This document shows positions 1 through 6,670 of a stretch of 22,218 nt of DNA, in pieces. The notes under the pieces were generated by a model, which made no database searches, was not told the origin of the DNA, and saw only the letters and a program-made list of their open reading frames with translations. A program made the translations under genes and the position numbers. Within the stretch, counting starts at the first letter, position 1, and each line of letters starts with the position of its first letter. Origin of the DNA: Nitrosomonadaceae bacterium (GTDB lineage: Bacteria > Pseudomonadota > Gammaproteobacteria > Burkholderiales > Nitrosomonadaceae); contig CAKKRO010000107.1 of NCBI GenBank assembly GCA_919902625.1, forward strand, positions 1 to 22,218, read 5' to 3'.

Positions 1-48
1 CCGAATCAATATGAGGTAGAAACAGAAAAATTGGAGAAAGTCGCTTAA
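1..48 (+). CDS. 3' end of an unidentified gene (partial)
   Basis: Frame 1 is open from the window edge to a TAA at 46-48, giving the 15-residue tail PNQYEVETEKLEKVA. The charged composition would suit a soluble protein C-terminus, but 15 codons cannot be identified and may be chance. No terminator with a T-run follows. A short inverted repeat (CGTCAC/GTGACG) lies about 25 bp downstream. Treat as a possible truncated gene whose identity needs the sequence to the left. Confidence 0.25.
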   Translation, partial: PNQYEVETEKLEKVA

Positions 49-63
49 CTGGTTTATCCAGAT

Positions 64-159
64 TTAGTTGACCACGTCACAGTCGGCGGTGACGATTGCC
101 TGAAGATTTGAGCTTGTTTTCTCATATTTCTTCTGTCTTTCCGCATTTGTAAGCACCAT
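64..159 (-). pseudogene. Remnant of a small 'TNAERQKKY' family protein
   Basis: A minus-strand reading frame of 31 codons runs from ATG (157-159) to TAA (64-66). It begins MVLTNAERQKKYEK. The TNAERQKxYR-type opening is one I recall from the N-termini of small hypothetical proteins (roughly 80-100 residues) in proteobacteria, often in accessory or plasmid-like DNA. After about 14 residues the likeness stops, and the frame ends early. This suggests a truncated or frameshifted leftover rather than a working gene. The surrounding 49-344 holds no other convincing coding frame. The family match is from memory and weak. Confidence 0.25.
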
Positions 160-344
160 GAAGAGCGATTCTTTTGTGTTGGGTAATGCTTACTCTCTAG
201 GGATCTACCGGACTTGAGGCTAATCTACCGCACCATTGGGAATAACGATCCATATTTCCCCGATTCTTCGTTGCATAGTCTCGCTATATGTCTCAAAATC
301 ATAAAAATCCGCTCTCGCTATTCCACATGGTTCGAATCTGCATT

Positions 345-737
345 TTATGCAAAAACAGCTGTCAATTTTGCTATCAACCCATTGACCACTGGTTGAAATA
401 CACCTAAGAAGTTATTCAGTTGTAACACTCCCACAATAAAAATCATTAAACCGCCAGCAACTATTCCATATTTAAGGCCGAGAGCAAAGTTTGCCGATGC
501 GGGAGCGCGCGTATATGTTTGATTGGAGAATGCTAGAAATATTTTTAATATGCCGAGCAAAACACCGGCAGCAACACACCCAAAGAATAAATGTAATGCA
601 CAAAGAACTCTGCTTGTTATATTTTCATCTGCCAGCTCAAGACTTGAAAAACGGAGGCAAACAATAATCACAAGGAGCAAAATGAGAGAGTTCCAAAAAC
701 CTCCGAATCTCATTCTAATCTCACTTTCCATACTCAT
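345..737 (-). CDS. Unassigned small multi-pass membrane protein
   Basis: This 130-residue protein has about three or four hydrophobic segments: roughly residues 14-28, 43-69, 86-110 and a C-terminal stretch near 115-128. They are separated by short polar loops, one of them carrying NQTYTRAPAS. It is most likely an inner-membrane protein. The start ATG (735-737) is supported by AGGGAG at 744-749 with a six-base spacer, a good ribosome binding site. A second in-frame ATG lies two codons further in. I recognise no family, catalytic motif or signal peptide. It is transcribed away from motA across the 475 bp AT-rich gap, and to its downstream side lies only degraded sequence, so the context does not reveal a role. 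Confidence 0.6.
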   Translation of the reverse strand: MSMESEIRMRFGGFWNSLILLLVIIVCLRFSSLELADENITSRVLCALHLFFGCVAAGVLLGILKIFLAFSNQTYTRAPASANFALGLKYGIVAGGLMIFIVGVLQLNNFLGVFQPVVNGLIAKLTAVFA

Positions 738-934
738 ATTTTTCTCCCTTTAAATATTAATAATTATCTTAAGAATAAATTTTATAAATAAATCAGTCGC
801 ATGTGAATTTTATTCAGGTCTCTCAAAATAGACCCAAGTAAACATCGATTATTCAACAGTCAGGCTACTGATAATTCTTATACTTTAATTCGCTTTAAAA
901 CCCGACAATTATAACGAAATTAATGCTGATTGTA

Positions 935-950
935 GTTATTTACAAATAAC
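935..950. repeat. 16 bp inverted repeat upstream of motA
   Basis: GTTATTT, two bases (AC), then AAATAAC form a perfect 7 bp dyad. The tight spacer and absence of a T-run make an operator more likely than a terminator, but AT-rich DNA produces such dyads by chance. No specific regulator is implied. Confidence 0.3.
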
Positions 951-1033
951 AAATTTATTTTACATAAATTGAATGGATTTAAATATTATCTATTTATATC
1001 ATTATATTACAGTTCATACCATAATTATTAGTT

Positions 1034-1060
1034 TAATCAAACAATATAATTGTTTGATTA
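1034..1060. repeat. 27 bp perfect inverted repeat upstream of motA
   Basis: TAATCAAACAAT at 1034-1045 and ATTGTTTGATTA at 1049-1060 are exact reverse complements of 12 bases, separated by ATA. It sits about 150 bp before the motA start codon. No T-run follows on the plus strand, and the following bases mix A, T and G, so it does not look like a standard rho-independent terminator. A binding site for a dimeric regulator, or a leader-RNA hairpin, is more plausible. A 12 bp perfect arm is unlikely even at this AT content. Confidence 0.5.
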
Positions 1061-1212
1061 TATGTTATATATAGTGATAAAAACACCATACATAGAAAAT
1101 GCGGGGAAAATCTACCTTATCTCCAAGAATAAATATTGCGGTTATGTGCTACCTTCTCAATCCACAATCTACCATCAATGGTTGCACTATTTCATTCCTG
1201 GGAGTCACCACA

Positions 1213-2073
1213 ATGCTTGTTGCTATTGGTTATATCATCATTATTGTTTCTGTATTTGGAGGTTTTGCATTAGCCGGCGGTCATATTGCATCTCTATGGC
1301 AGCCCGTTGAGCTTCTTATGATAGGTGGTGGTGCAATTGGCGCATTTGTTGTTGGTAACTCAAATAAGGCTATTAAGGCAACCTTAAAAGCTTTGCCGAG
1401 TGTATTTAAAGGCTCGAAATATACAAAAGCATTGTATATGGATTTAATGACATTGCTCTATGAAGTACTTGGGAAAATTCGCAAGGAAGGATTAATGTCC
1501 ATTGAAGCAGATGTTGATGATCCAGCCAGTAGCCCTATTTTTACCAAATACCCGAATATATTGGCTGATCACCATATCACAGAATTTATCACTGATTATT
1601 TGAGGTTAATGGTGGGAGGTAATCTTAATTCCCTGGAAATAGAAAATCTAATGGATAGTGAATTAGAAACGCATCATCAGGAAGGCGAAGTGCCCATACA
1701 TACAATCGCTAAGGTGGGTGATGGATTACCAGCCTTTGGAATTGTTGCTGCAGTCATGGGTGTGGTGCATACGATGGAATCTGTTCATCTTCCCCCTGCC
1801 GAATTGGGTATTCTGATTGCAGCCGCACTGGTTGGTACATTCTTGGGAATCTTGCTAGCATATGGCTTTGTTAGCCCATTGGCTGGGAAACTTGAGCATA
1901 GGTTACACGAATCCAGCAAGTTATTGGAATGCATCAAAATCACATTGCTTGCAAATTTAAATGGTTATTCCCCTGTTCTTGCCGTCGAATTTGGCCGGAA
2001 AGTCTTATTTACAACCGAACGGCCGTCTTTTCTTGAATTGGAAGAGCATGTCAAGCAAAGTAAAACAAAATAG
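1213..2073 (+). CDS. motA: Flagellar motor stator protein MotA
   Basis: MotA pairs with MotB to form the proton channel of the flagellar stator in the inner membrane and pushes on the rotor protein FliG. The 286-residue product matches E. coli MotA along its length. With the start at ATG 1213 the key residues fall at the same numbers as in E. coli: Arg90 and Glu98 in the cytoplasmic loop (rotor contact), Pro173 in GDGLPAFGIVAAVMGVV, and Pro222 in GFVSPLAG. Four membrane helices lie near residues 1-22, 33-50, 170-190 and 200-221. GGGAG at 1200-1204, eight bases before ATG 1213, decides this start. The frame is open upstream to 1099, but that would add a 38-residue extension not seen in the family. 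motB follows after 41 bp, so the two are probably co-transcribed. Confidence 0.97.
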   Translation: MLVAIGYIIIIVSVFGGFALAGGHIASLWQPVELLMIGGGAIGAFVVGNSNKAIKATLKALPSVFKGSKYTKALYMDLMTLLYEVLGKIRKEGLMSIEADVDDPASSPIFTKYPNILADHHITEFITDYLRLMVGGNLNSLEIENLMDSELETHHQEGEVPIHTIAKVGDGLPAFGIVAAVMGVVHTMESVHLPPAELGILIAAALVGTFLGILLAYGFVSPLAGKLEHRLHESSKLLECIKITLLANLNGYSPVLAVEFGRKVLFTTERPSFLELEEHVKQSKTK

Positions 2074-2114
2074 CTATTTCATGACATTATCCTATTTGAA
2101 TAACGAGCATACAA

Positions 2115-3056
2115 ATGGCTGATGATCTGGCACAACGCCCTATAGTTATCAAGCGAATCAAAAAGAAAGCGAGTGGACATCATGGGGGTGCCTGGAAAAT
2201 CGCTTATGCTGACTTTGTAACGGCCATGATGGCATTCTTTTTGTTAATGTGGCTACTATCTTCAGCATCGCAAGGTACATTACAGGGTATTTCTGATTAT
2301 TTTAAAACACCATTAAAAGTAGCTTTATCGGGTGGCTCAGGAAGTGGGGATAGAAGCAGCATAATTAAAGGAGGAGGAACTGATTTTACGCTTCAACATG
2401 GCCAAGTACAAAAAGGAATTATCAAAGAAGAGCAAGTTAGTTCTAAGACCAAGAGAATTATCCAGGAACGTGCTGAACGTGAGCGTATTAAATTGGAAGG
2501 ATTAAAGAAGAAAATAGAGGAAGCCATTGAGGCGAATCCAGCATTAAAACAATATGAGAACCAACTTTTACTTGACATCACCAATGACGGGCTACGAATT
2601 CAAATTGTTGATGAGCAGAATCGACCTATGTTTGCTATTGGCAGAGCTGAATTGCAACCCTATACAAAAACTATTCTTCGTGAGATCGGCATAATGCTTA
2701 ATGATGTCAATAACAAAATCAGTCTTTCTGGACATACTGATGCCAGGCAGTATCCGAGAGGAGATAAAGGTTATAGTAACTGGGAATTGTCGGCTGACCG
2801 GGCTAATGCTTCACGGCGAGAGTTAATTGCCGGCGGAATGGATGCCAACAAAGTTCTCCAGGTAATCGGGTTATCTTCTGCTGTAATGCATGATACGAAT
2901 GATCCTTTTAATCCAGTCAATCGTCGGATTAGCATCGTTGTCATGAACGAAAAAGCTGAAAGATCTATTACGATGAAAGGCCACACAATCGAAATTGATA
3001 TGCAAGATGAAATTAACACAGAATTATTACAAAACCGGGAAGAAAGTCCTTTATAA
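2115..3056 (+). CDS. motB: Flagellar motor stator protein MotB
   Basis: MotB is the peptidoglycan-anchored half of the stator. The 313-residue protein has a basic cytoplasmic N-terminus and a single membrane helix at about 29-50. The helix contains WKIAYADFVTAMMAFFLLMW, in which Asp33 corresponds to the proton-carrying Asp32 of E. coli. A periplasmic linker rich in Gly, Ser and charged residues follows, then an OmpA-like peptidoglycan-binding domain at roughly 160-280. That domain carries the diagnostic SLSGHTD and YSNWELSADRANASRREL motifs. The length is close to E. coli MotB (308). It starts 41 bp after motA. The stop is 23 bp before the methyltransferase gene, so all three may share one transcript. 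Confidence 0.97.
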   Translation: MADDLAQRPIVIKRIKKKASGHHGGAWKIAYADFVTAMMAFFLLMWLLSSASQGTLQGISDYFKTPLKVALSGGSGSGDRSSIIKGGGTDFTLQHGQVQKGIIKEEQVSSKTKRIIQERAERERIKLEGLKKKIEEAIEANPALKQYENQLLLDITNDGLRIQIVDEQNRPMFAIGRAELQPYTKTILREIGIMLNDVNNKISLSGHTDARQYPRGDKGYSNWELSADRANASRRELIAGGMDANKVLQVIGLSSAVMHDTNDPFNPVNRRISIVVMNEKAERSITMKGHTIEIDMQDEINTELLQNREESPL

Positions 3057-3079
3057 ATCCGATAATTTCATTAAATATC

Positions 3080-3832
3080 ATGTTAAAAAATCATCGTTCT
3101 TCAGTGATCGCTTTGTTTATTCAGATAGGCACCATACTGTTTATATCTCTTTTGGTGATATTTCAATCAGCAATAATCTTGAGTATATTTGAATGGGGAG
3201 TGGCGCAGGGTTTGTTAGCCGGGTTTATAAGCTATTATCTTAGAATGCCTATTTGGTGGACTCCTATTCACTTTGTATTTATTCCTCTTTCTATCATTTT
3301 ATTGATTCTGGATATTTCTTCACTGTGGTTCTTTTCATTTTTTCTTTGCCTATTATTAATTTATGGAAGAACTTACAAAACCCAGGTGCCTCTTTATCTT
3401 TCAAGCAAAAGGGTAAACATCGCACTTGAAACATTATTACCCGATCAGGATCAATTTTCTTTTATCGACCTAGGTAGCGGTTGTGGCGGTTTATTAAAAC
3501 ATCTAGCAAAGATTTACAAAAATGGCATGTTTCATGGTATTGAGTCCGCCCCATTACCCTTATTAATCAGCAAACTAAGAAGTATTCCTTACACATCAAC
3601 TTGTAAAATATTTTGGGGTGATTTTTGGAAGCATGATCTTTCCAGATATGATGTCGTGTATGCTTATTTGTCACCGGTTCCTATGAAGTTACTGTGGCAC
3701 AAAGCCAATAAAGAAATGCGCCCGGGAAGTCTTCTTATCAGTAACACCTTTATAATTCCAGGAATTACACCGTATAAAAGTATTCAACTTGATGATTTCT
3801 CAAATTCCACATTGTATTTATGGAAAATGTAA
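3080..3832 (+). CDS. Membrane-anchored SAM-dependent methyltransferase, FAM173-like
   Basis: This 250-residue protein has an N-terminal membrane part with hydrophobic helices near residues 8-36, 63-79 and 82-96, followed by a cytosolic class I methyltransferase domain. The SAM-binding motif I is FIDLGSGCGG at 128-137, with an acidic motif II (GIES, Glu155). Residues 180-229 (GDFWKHDLSRYDVVYAYLSP, then MRPGSLLISN and IPGITP) resemble the FAM173/ATPSCKMT-type lysine methyltransferases of mitochondrial membrane proteins. They also resemble a conserved betaproteobacterial family I recall. The substrate is unknown; a lysine on a membrane protein is an inference. ATG 3080 has no strong ribosome binding site, so coupling to motB 23 bp upstream is possible. 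It converges on cysS. Confidence 0.8.
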   Translation: MLKNHRSSVIALFIQIGTILFISLLVIFQSAIILSIFEWGVAQGLLAGFISYYLRMPIWWTPIHFVFIPLSIILLILDISSLWFFSFFLCLLLIYGRTYKTQVPLYLSSKRVNIALETLLPDQDQFSFIDLGSGCGGLLKHLAKIYKNGMFHGIESAPLPLLISKLRSIPYTSTCKIFWGDFWKHDLSRYDVVYAYLSPVPMKLLWHKANKEMRPGSLLISNTFIIPGITPYKSIQLDDFSNSTLYLWKM

Positions 3833-3852
3833 TTTATTTTGAGTCGCGTGTT

Positions 3853-5238
3853 TTATTGACGCCGCCAAGTAGTTCCTGATGCGTTATCTTCAAGAATAAC
3901 CCCATCCTCTAGAAGGAGGTTCTTACGAATTGTATCAGCATCCTCAAATCGCCCCTCTTTCCGAGCTCTTATGCGTTGTTGAATCAAATCTTCAATCTTA
4001 TTTTGAGCTAATAAATTCGACTCATTCGCAGTATTTTTATACTGTAAATAATCTTGAGGATTCTGCTGTAATAAACCCAATAAACCACCCAGTGCTTTTA
4101 GTAAGCTTGCATTCTCGTGTGAACTTGTTTTATTGATATTACTTGCAAGTTCAAACAATACAGCAATTGCTTCAGGTGTATTAAAATCATCATTCATAGC
4201 AACTTTAAATTTTTGTGCGTAAATATTATTCCAATTGATAGTTGTTATATCAATCGGTTTAACTTCCTTTAACGCAATATATAAGCGGTCAAGTGCAAGC
4301 TTTGTATCTTTAAGATGCTGATCAGAGTAATTGAGTGGACTGCGGTAATGTGCACGCAAAATAAAGAAGCGCACTACCTCAGGTTGATAATATTTAAGTA
4401 TTTCACGAACAGTAAAAAAATTCCCTAAAGACTTTGACATTTTTTCATTGTCGACACGCACAAATCCATTATGCATCCAATAGTTAACAAATGGATGATC
4501 ATGAGCGCCTTCACTTTGTGCGATTTCATTTTCGTGATGTGGGAATTGCAAATCCTGGCCGCCGCCATGAATATCAAAATGTATGCCTAAGAGTTGTTCG
4601 CTCATTGCTGAACATTCAATATGCCAGCCAGGACGACCCTTTCCCCAGGGAGAATCCCAGCATGGTTCTCCCGGTTTTGCCGATTTCCAGAGTACAAAAT
4701 CTAATGGATCTTTTTTATTAAAATCAATTTCTACACGTTTACCCGCACGTAAATCATCCAAGGATTTACCCGATAATTTTCCATAACCTGGGAAGTTATG
4801 CACAGCGTAATAAACATCCCCATTACTTGCAGGGTATGCGAGTTTTTTTTCGACTAAAGTGACTATCATGCTGATCATGTTCTCAACATAACATGTCGCA
4901 CGTGGTTCATACGTAGGCTGTAAAACACCCAGTGCTAGAGAATCTTCATCCATAGCCTGAATGAAGCGATTAGTTAAGACTTCAAATGATTCGTTATTTT
5001 CTTGCGCGCGCTTAATGATTTTATCGTCTATATCCGTAATATTTCGTACATAACTCACATCAAAATCATTTGCTTTAAACCAGCGAATAACGGTGTCAAA
5101 TATAACCAGAACCCTCGCGTGTCCTAAATGACAATAATCATAAACCGTCATACCACAGACATATATTTTTACCTTCCCAGGAATTAACGGCACAAAATCT
5201 TGTTTTTCTCGGGCAATTGAGTTATAAATTTTAAGCAT
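3853..5238 (-). CDS. cysS: Cysteinyl-tRNA synthetase
   Basis: CysS charges tRNA-Cys with cysteine using ATP. Started at ATG 5238 the protein is 461 residues, the same length as E. coli CysS, and its opening MLKIYNSIAREK aligns with MLKIFNTLTRQK. Class I signatures are present: HLGH at 37-40 (HIGH motif) and KMSKSLGN (KMSKS motif). The zinc site matches too, with Cys28 and a WHIECSAM...GGGQDLQFPHHENE segment supplying the remaining Cys/His/Glu ligands. The frame stays open upstream for 32 more codons to ATG 5334, but that extension is not seen in the family. Neither start has a clear ribosome binding site. It is a monocistronic minus-strand gene, divergent from ppiA and convergent with the methyltransferase. 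Confidence 0.96.
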   Translation of the reverse strand: MLKIYNSIAREKQDFVPLIPGKVKIYVCGMTVYDYCHLGHARVLVIFDTVIRWFKANDFDVSYVRNITDIDDKIIKRAQENNESFEVLTNRFIQAMDEDSLALGVLQPTYEPRATCYVENMISMIVTLVEKKLAYPASNGDVYYAVHNFPGYGKLSGKSLDDLRAGKRVEIDFNKKDPLDFVLWKSAKPGEPCWDSPWGKGRPGWHIECSAMSEQLLGIHFDIHGGGQDLQFPHHENEIAQSEGAHDHPFVNYWMHNGFVRVDNEKMSKSLGNFFTVREILKYYQPEVVRFFILRAHYRSPLNYSDQHLKDTKLALDRLYIALKEVKPIDITTINWNNIYAQKFKVAMNDDFNTPEAIAVLFELASNINKTSSHENASLLKALGGLLGLLQQNPQDYLQYKNTANESNLLAQNKIEDLIQQRIRARKEGRFEDADTIRKNLLLEDGVILEDNASGTTWRRQ

Positions 5239-5360
5239 AAAGCCAATAGATAAAATTGTAGAGTTACCTATCTTCTTGATAGAATTCTGGACGTCTTGAT
5301 TGAGTGAATCAGAAATACTTACCGAGTATAACATAATGCAAGAACGAAGCTCTTACCCTC

Positions 5361-5366
5361 TATAAT
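5361..5366 (+). promoter_or_regulatory. Possible -10 element for ppiA
   Basis: A perfect TATAAT lies 22 bp before the ppiA start codon in the short gap between the divergent cysS and ppiA. No good TTGACA-like -35 is seen 16-18 bp upstream, so this is only suggestive. Confidence 0.25.
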
Positions 5367-5387
5367 ACATATCTAACAGGATTAAAT

Positions 5388-5978
5388 ATGAAATTCCGCT
5401 CAATTCTGATTTTCCTATTTCTGGTTTCAATAAGCCTAAATGCTAATGCAGCAAATATAAGCGTTGAAATGAAAACGAATATTGGAAATGTAGTGCTTGA
5501 GCTTTATCCCGACAAAGCTCCCAAAACAGTTGAGAACTTCTTACAATATATTGAGGAAGGATTCTACAGAAATACGTTATTTCATCGCGTGATACCTGGT
5601 TTTATGGTACAAGGTGGTGGATTCGATACAGCTTTCAATCAGAAAATTACTCGATCGTCCATTCAGAATGAAGCTGCTAACGGTTTAAAGAATGAAATTG
5701 GAACGATAGCAATGGCACGTACATCGGATCCTCATTCTGCTACTGCGCAATTTTTTATCAATGTCACCCATAATGAATTTCTTAATTTTAAAGCACCCAA
5801 TCAAAGTGGATACGGTTACACGGTATTTGGTAAAGTCATCAGTGGCATGGATATCATTCATAAAATTGAATCAATCCCAACAGGTTCAGACGGTCCATTT
5901 TCAAGTGATGTACCTAAGCGCAACGTGATTATAGAAGATATTATTAAGCTACCTGTTTCTGAGAAAAGTACTCGATAA
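5388..5978 (+). CDS. ppiA: Periplasmic peptidyl-prolyl cis-trans isomerase, cyclophilin type (PpiA-like)
   Basis: This cyclophilin speeds cis-trans isomerisation of proline bonds during folding of exported proteins. The 196-residue precursor begins with a signal peptide (residues 1 to about 21, cleavage after NANA), placing the mature enzyme in the periplasm. The cyclophilin fold is clear: TVENFLQYI, then FHRVIPGFMVQGGG with the catalytic Arg, then MARTSDPHSATAQFFINV and GYTVFGKVISGMDII. AGGA seven bases before the ATG is the ribosome binding site. The cytosolic paralogue ppiB follows after 29 bp with strong sequence similarity, suggesting a tandem duplication or a long-standing pair in one operon. 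Confidence 0.93.
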   Translation: MKFRSILIFLFLVSISLNANAANISVEMKTNIGNVVLELYPDKAPKTVENFLQYIEEGFYRNTLFHRVIPGFMVQGGGFDTAFNQKITRSSIQNEAANGLKNEIGTIAMARTSDPHSATAQFFINVTHNEFLNFKAPNQSGYGYTVFGKVISGMDIIHKIESIPTGSDGPFSSDVPKRNVIIEDIIKLPVSEKSTR

Positions 5979-6007
5979 AAAGAAGCATGAACTAACAAAG
6001 GATCGAT

Positions 6008-6499
6008 ATGATCAGATTACAAACTAATTTTGGTGTTATTACGCTTGAACTCGATAGTGAAAAGGCGCCTGAAACCGTTCAGAACTTCCTGAATTATGTG
6101 ACTAGTGGTTTTTATGATAACACGCTATTTCATCGAGTTATTGATGACTTTATGATTCAAGGGGGCGGGTTTGAGCCAGGAATGAAACAAAAACAAACGC
6201 AAGCACCCATCCAGAACGAAGCTGCTAATGGGCTTAAAAATGATGCTTATACCATAGCAATGGCGCGTACTGCTGACGTACATTCAGCCACAGCACAATT
6301 TTTCATTAATGTGGCCAGTAATGGGTTTCTTAATTACAAATCTCCATCATCACAAGGTTATGGTTATTGTGTATTTGGAAAAGTGGTCGAGGGTCAAGAT
6401 GTGGTTGATAAAATAAAGAAAGTTAAAACGAGTGATCGCTCTGGTCATCAGAATGTTCCACTTGAAGATGTCATTATCCAGAAGGCTGAAGTTGTATAA
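6008..6499 (+). CDS. ppiB: Cytosolic peptidyl-prolyl cis-trans isomerase, cyclophilin type (PpiB-like)
   Basis: This is a 163-residue cyclophilin (E. coli PpiB is 164) without a signal peptide, so it acts in the cytosol. The core reads LFHRVIDDFMIQGGGFEPGMKQKQ, then NEAANGLKNDAYTIAMART, SATAQFFINV and GYGYCVFGKVVEGQDVVDKI, all typical of PpiB. The catalytic Arg is in FHRVI. AAAGGA about six bases before the ATG is a good ribosome binding site. It lies 29 bp downstream of the exported homologue, and the pair appears to end at a hairpin terminator near 6571-6608. The stop codon TAA shares its last base with a possible downstream ATG (6499). Confidence 0.95.
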   Translation: MIRLQTNFGVITLELDSEKAPETVQNFLNYVTSGFYDNTLFHRVIDDFMIQGGGFEPGMKQKQTQAPIQNEAANGLKNDAYTIAMARTADVHSATAQFFINVASNGFLNYKSPSSQGYGYCVFGKVVEGQDVVDKIKKVKTSDRSGHQNVPLEDVIIQKAEVV

Positions 6500-6612
6500 T
6501 GACTCAAAAGGTATTTACTGTGATGGAAACAACTTCGGCTGATTCGGAAGAATTATCTCATTTTTCGGTTAAAGAACCTCTTCGCAAGCAGCGGGGTTCT
6601 TCATTTTTGTGA
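6499..6612 (+). CDS. Possible 37-residue micro-ORF coupled to ppiB
   Basis: The ppiB stop overlaps an ATG as TAATG, and the new frame stays open for 37 codons to TGA (6610-6612). It encodes a hydrophilic peptide starting MTQKVFTVMETTSADSEEL and ending KEPLRKQRGSSFL. The overlap would allow reinitiation after ppiB. Against it, the last third coincides with a hairpin that looks like the ppiB terminator. It also has no Shine-Dalgarno of its own beyond the end of ppiB, and I recognise no family. It may be a real small protein or just an open stretch before the terminator. Confidence 0.2.
   Translation: MTQKVFTVMETTSADSEELSHFSVKEPLRKQRGSSFL
6571..6608 (+). terminator. Rho-independent terminator after ppiB
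   Basis: AAGAACCTC (6572-6580) can pair with GGGGTTCTT (6593-6601), a 9 bp stem with one T-G pair and a 12-base loop. A five-T run follows at 6604-6608. This fits the end of the ppiA-ppiB transcript. The same stem read on the minus strand lies after the metZ stop and might also help end that long transcript, though its T-run there is shorter. Confidence 0.6.
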
Positions 6613-6613
6613 A

Positions 6614-6636
6614 ACAGTTTAATTTATCAAAACTGT
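6614..6636 (-). terminator. Inverted repeat downstream of metZ, possible terminator
   Basis: ACAGTTT (6614-6620) and AAACTGT (6630-6636) form a perfect 7 bp stem with a 9-base loop, 35 bp past the metZ stop codon on the minus strand. The stem is AT-rich and followed by TTTCAC rather than a long T-run, so termination here would be weak. Confidence 0.25.
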
Positions 6637-6670
6637 CAACCGAAGTCGTTATATACCTAGAATCAGATGA

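Larger units (their letters stand above)
738..1212. other. 475 bp AT-rich intergenic region, divergent promoters expected
   Basis: This gap separates the minus-strand membrane protein gene from plus-strand motA, so it must hold promoters for both directions. It is strongly AT-rich. Two perfect short inverted repeats lie in it (935-950 and 1034-1060, listed separately). I looked for a sigma-28 flagellar promoter (TAAA-N15-GCCGATAA) and a sigma-54 promoter (TGGCAC-N5-TTGCA) upstream of motA and found no good match. An open frame running into motA from 1099 is read here as untranslated leader. No credible additional gene is visible. Confidence 0.5.

Noticed and set aside
329..338. GGTTCGAATC, resembling a tRNA T-arm
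   Set aside because: The flanking bases do not form a proper 5 bp T-stem, and no acceptor, D or anticodon arms are found upstream.
220..341. Minus-strand open frame containing GIARADFYDFETYSETMQRR
   Set aside because: Has no suitable start codon or ribosome binding site and no family I recognise; kept only as a hint of decayed sequence.
841..920. Sigma-28 flagellar promoter (CCCGACAA at 901-908 and ATCGATTA at 844-851 considered)
   Set aside because: The -10-like matches are partial, and no TAAAGTTT-like -35 lies at the right distance.
1099..1212. 38-codon N-terminal extension of MotA
   Set aside because: GGGAG precedes ATG 1213, and residue numbering from there matches E. coli MotA exactly (Arg90, Glu98, Pro173, Pro222).
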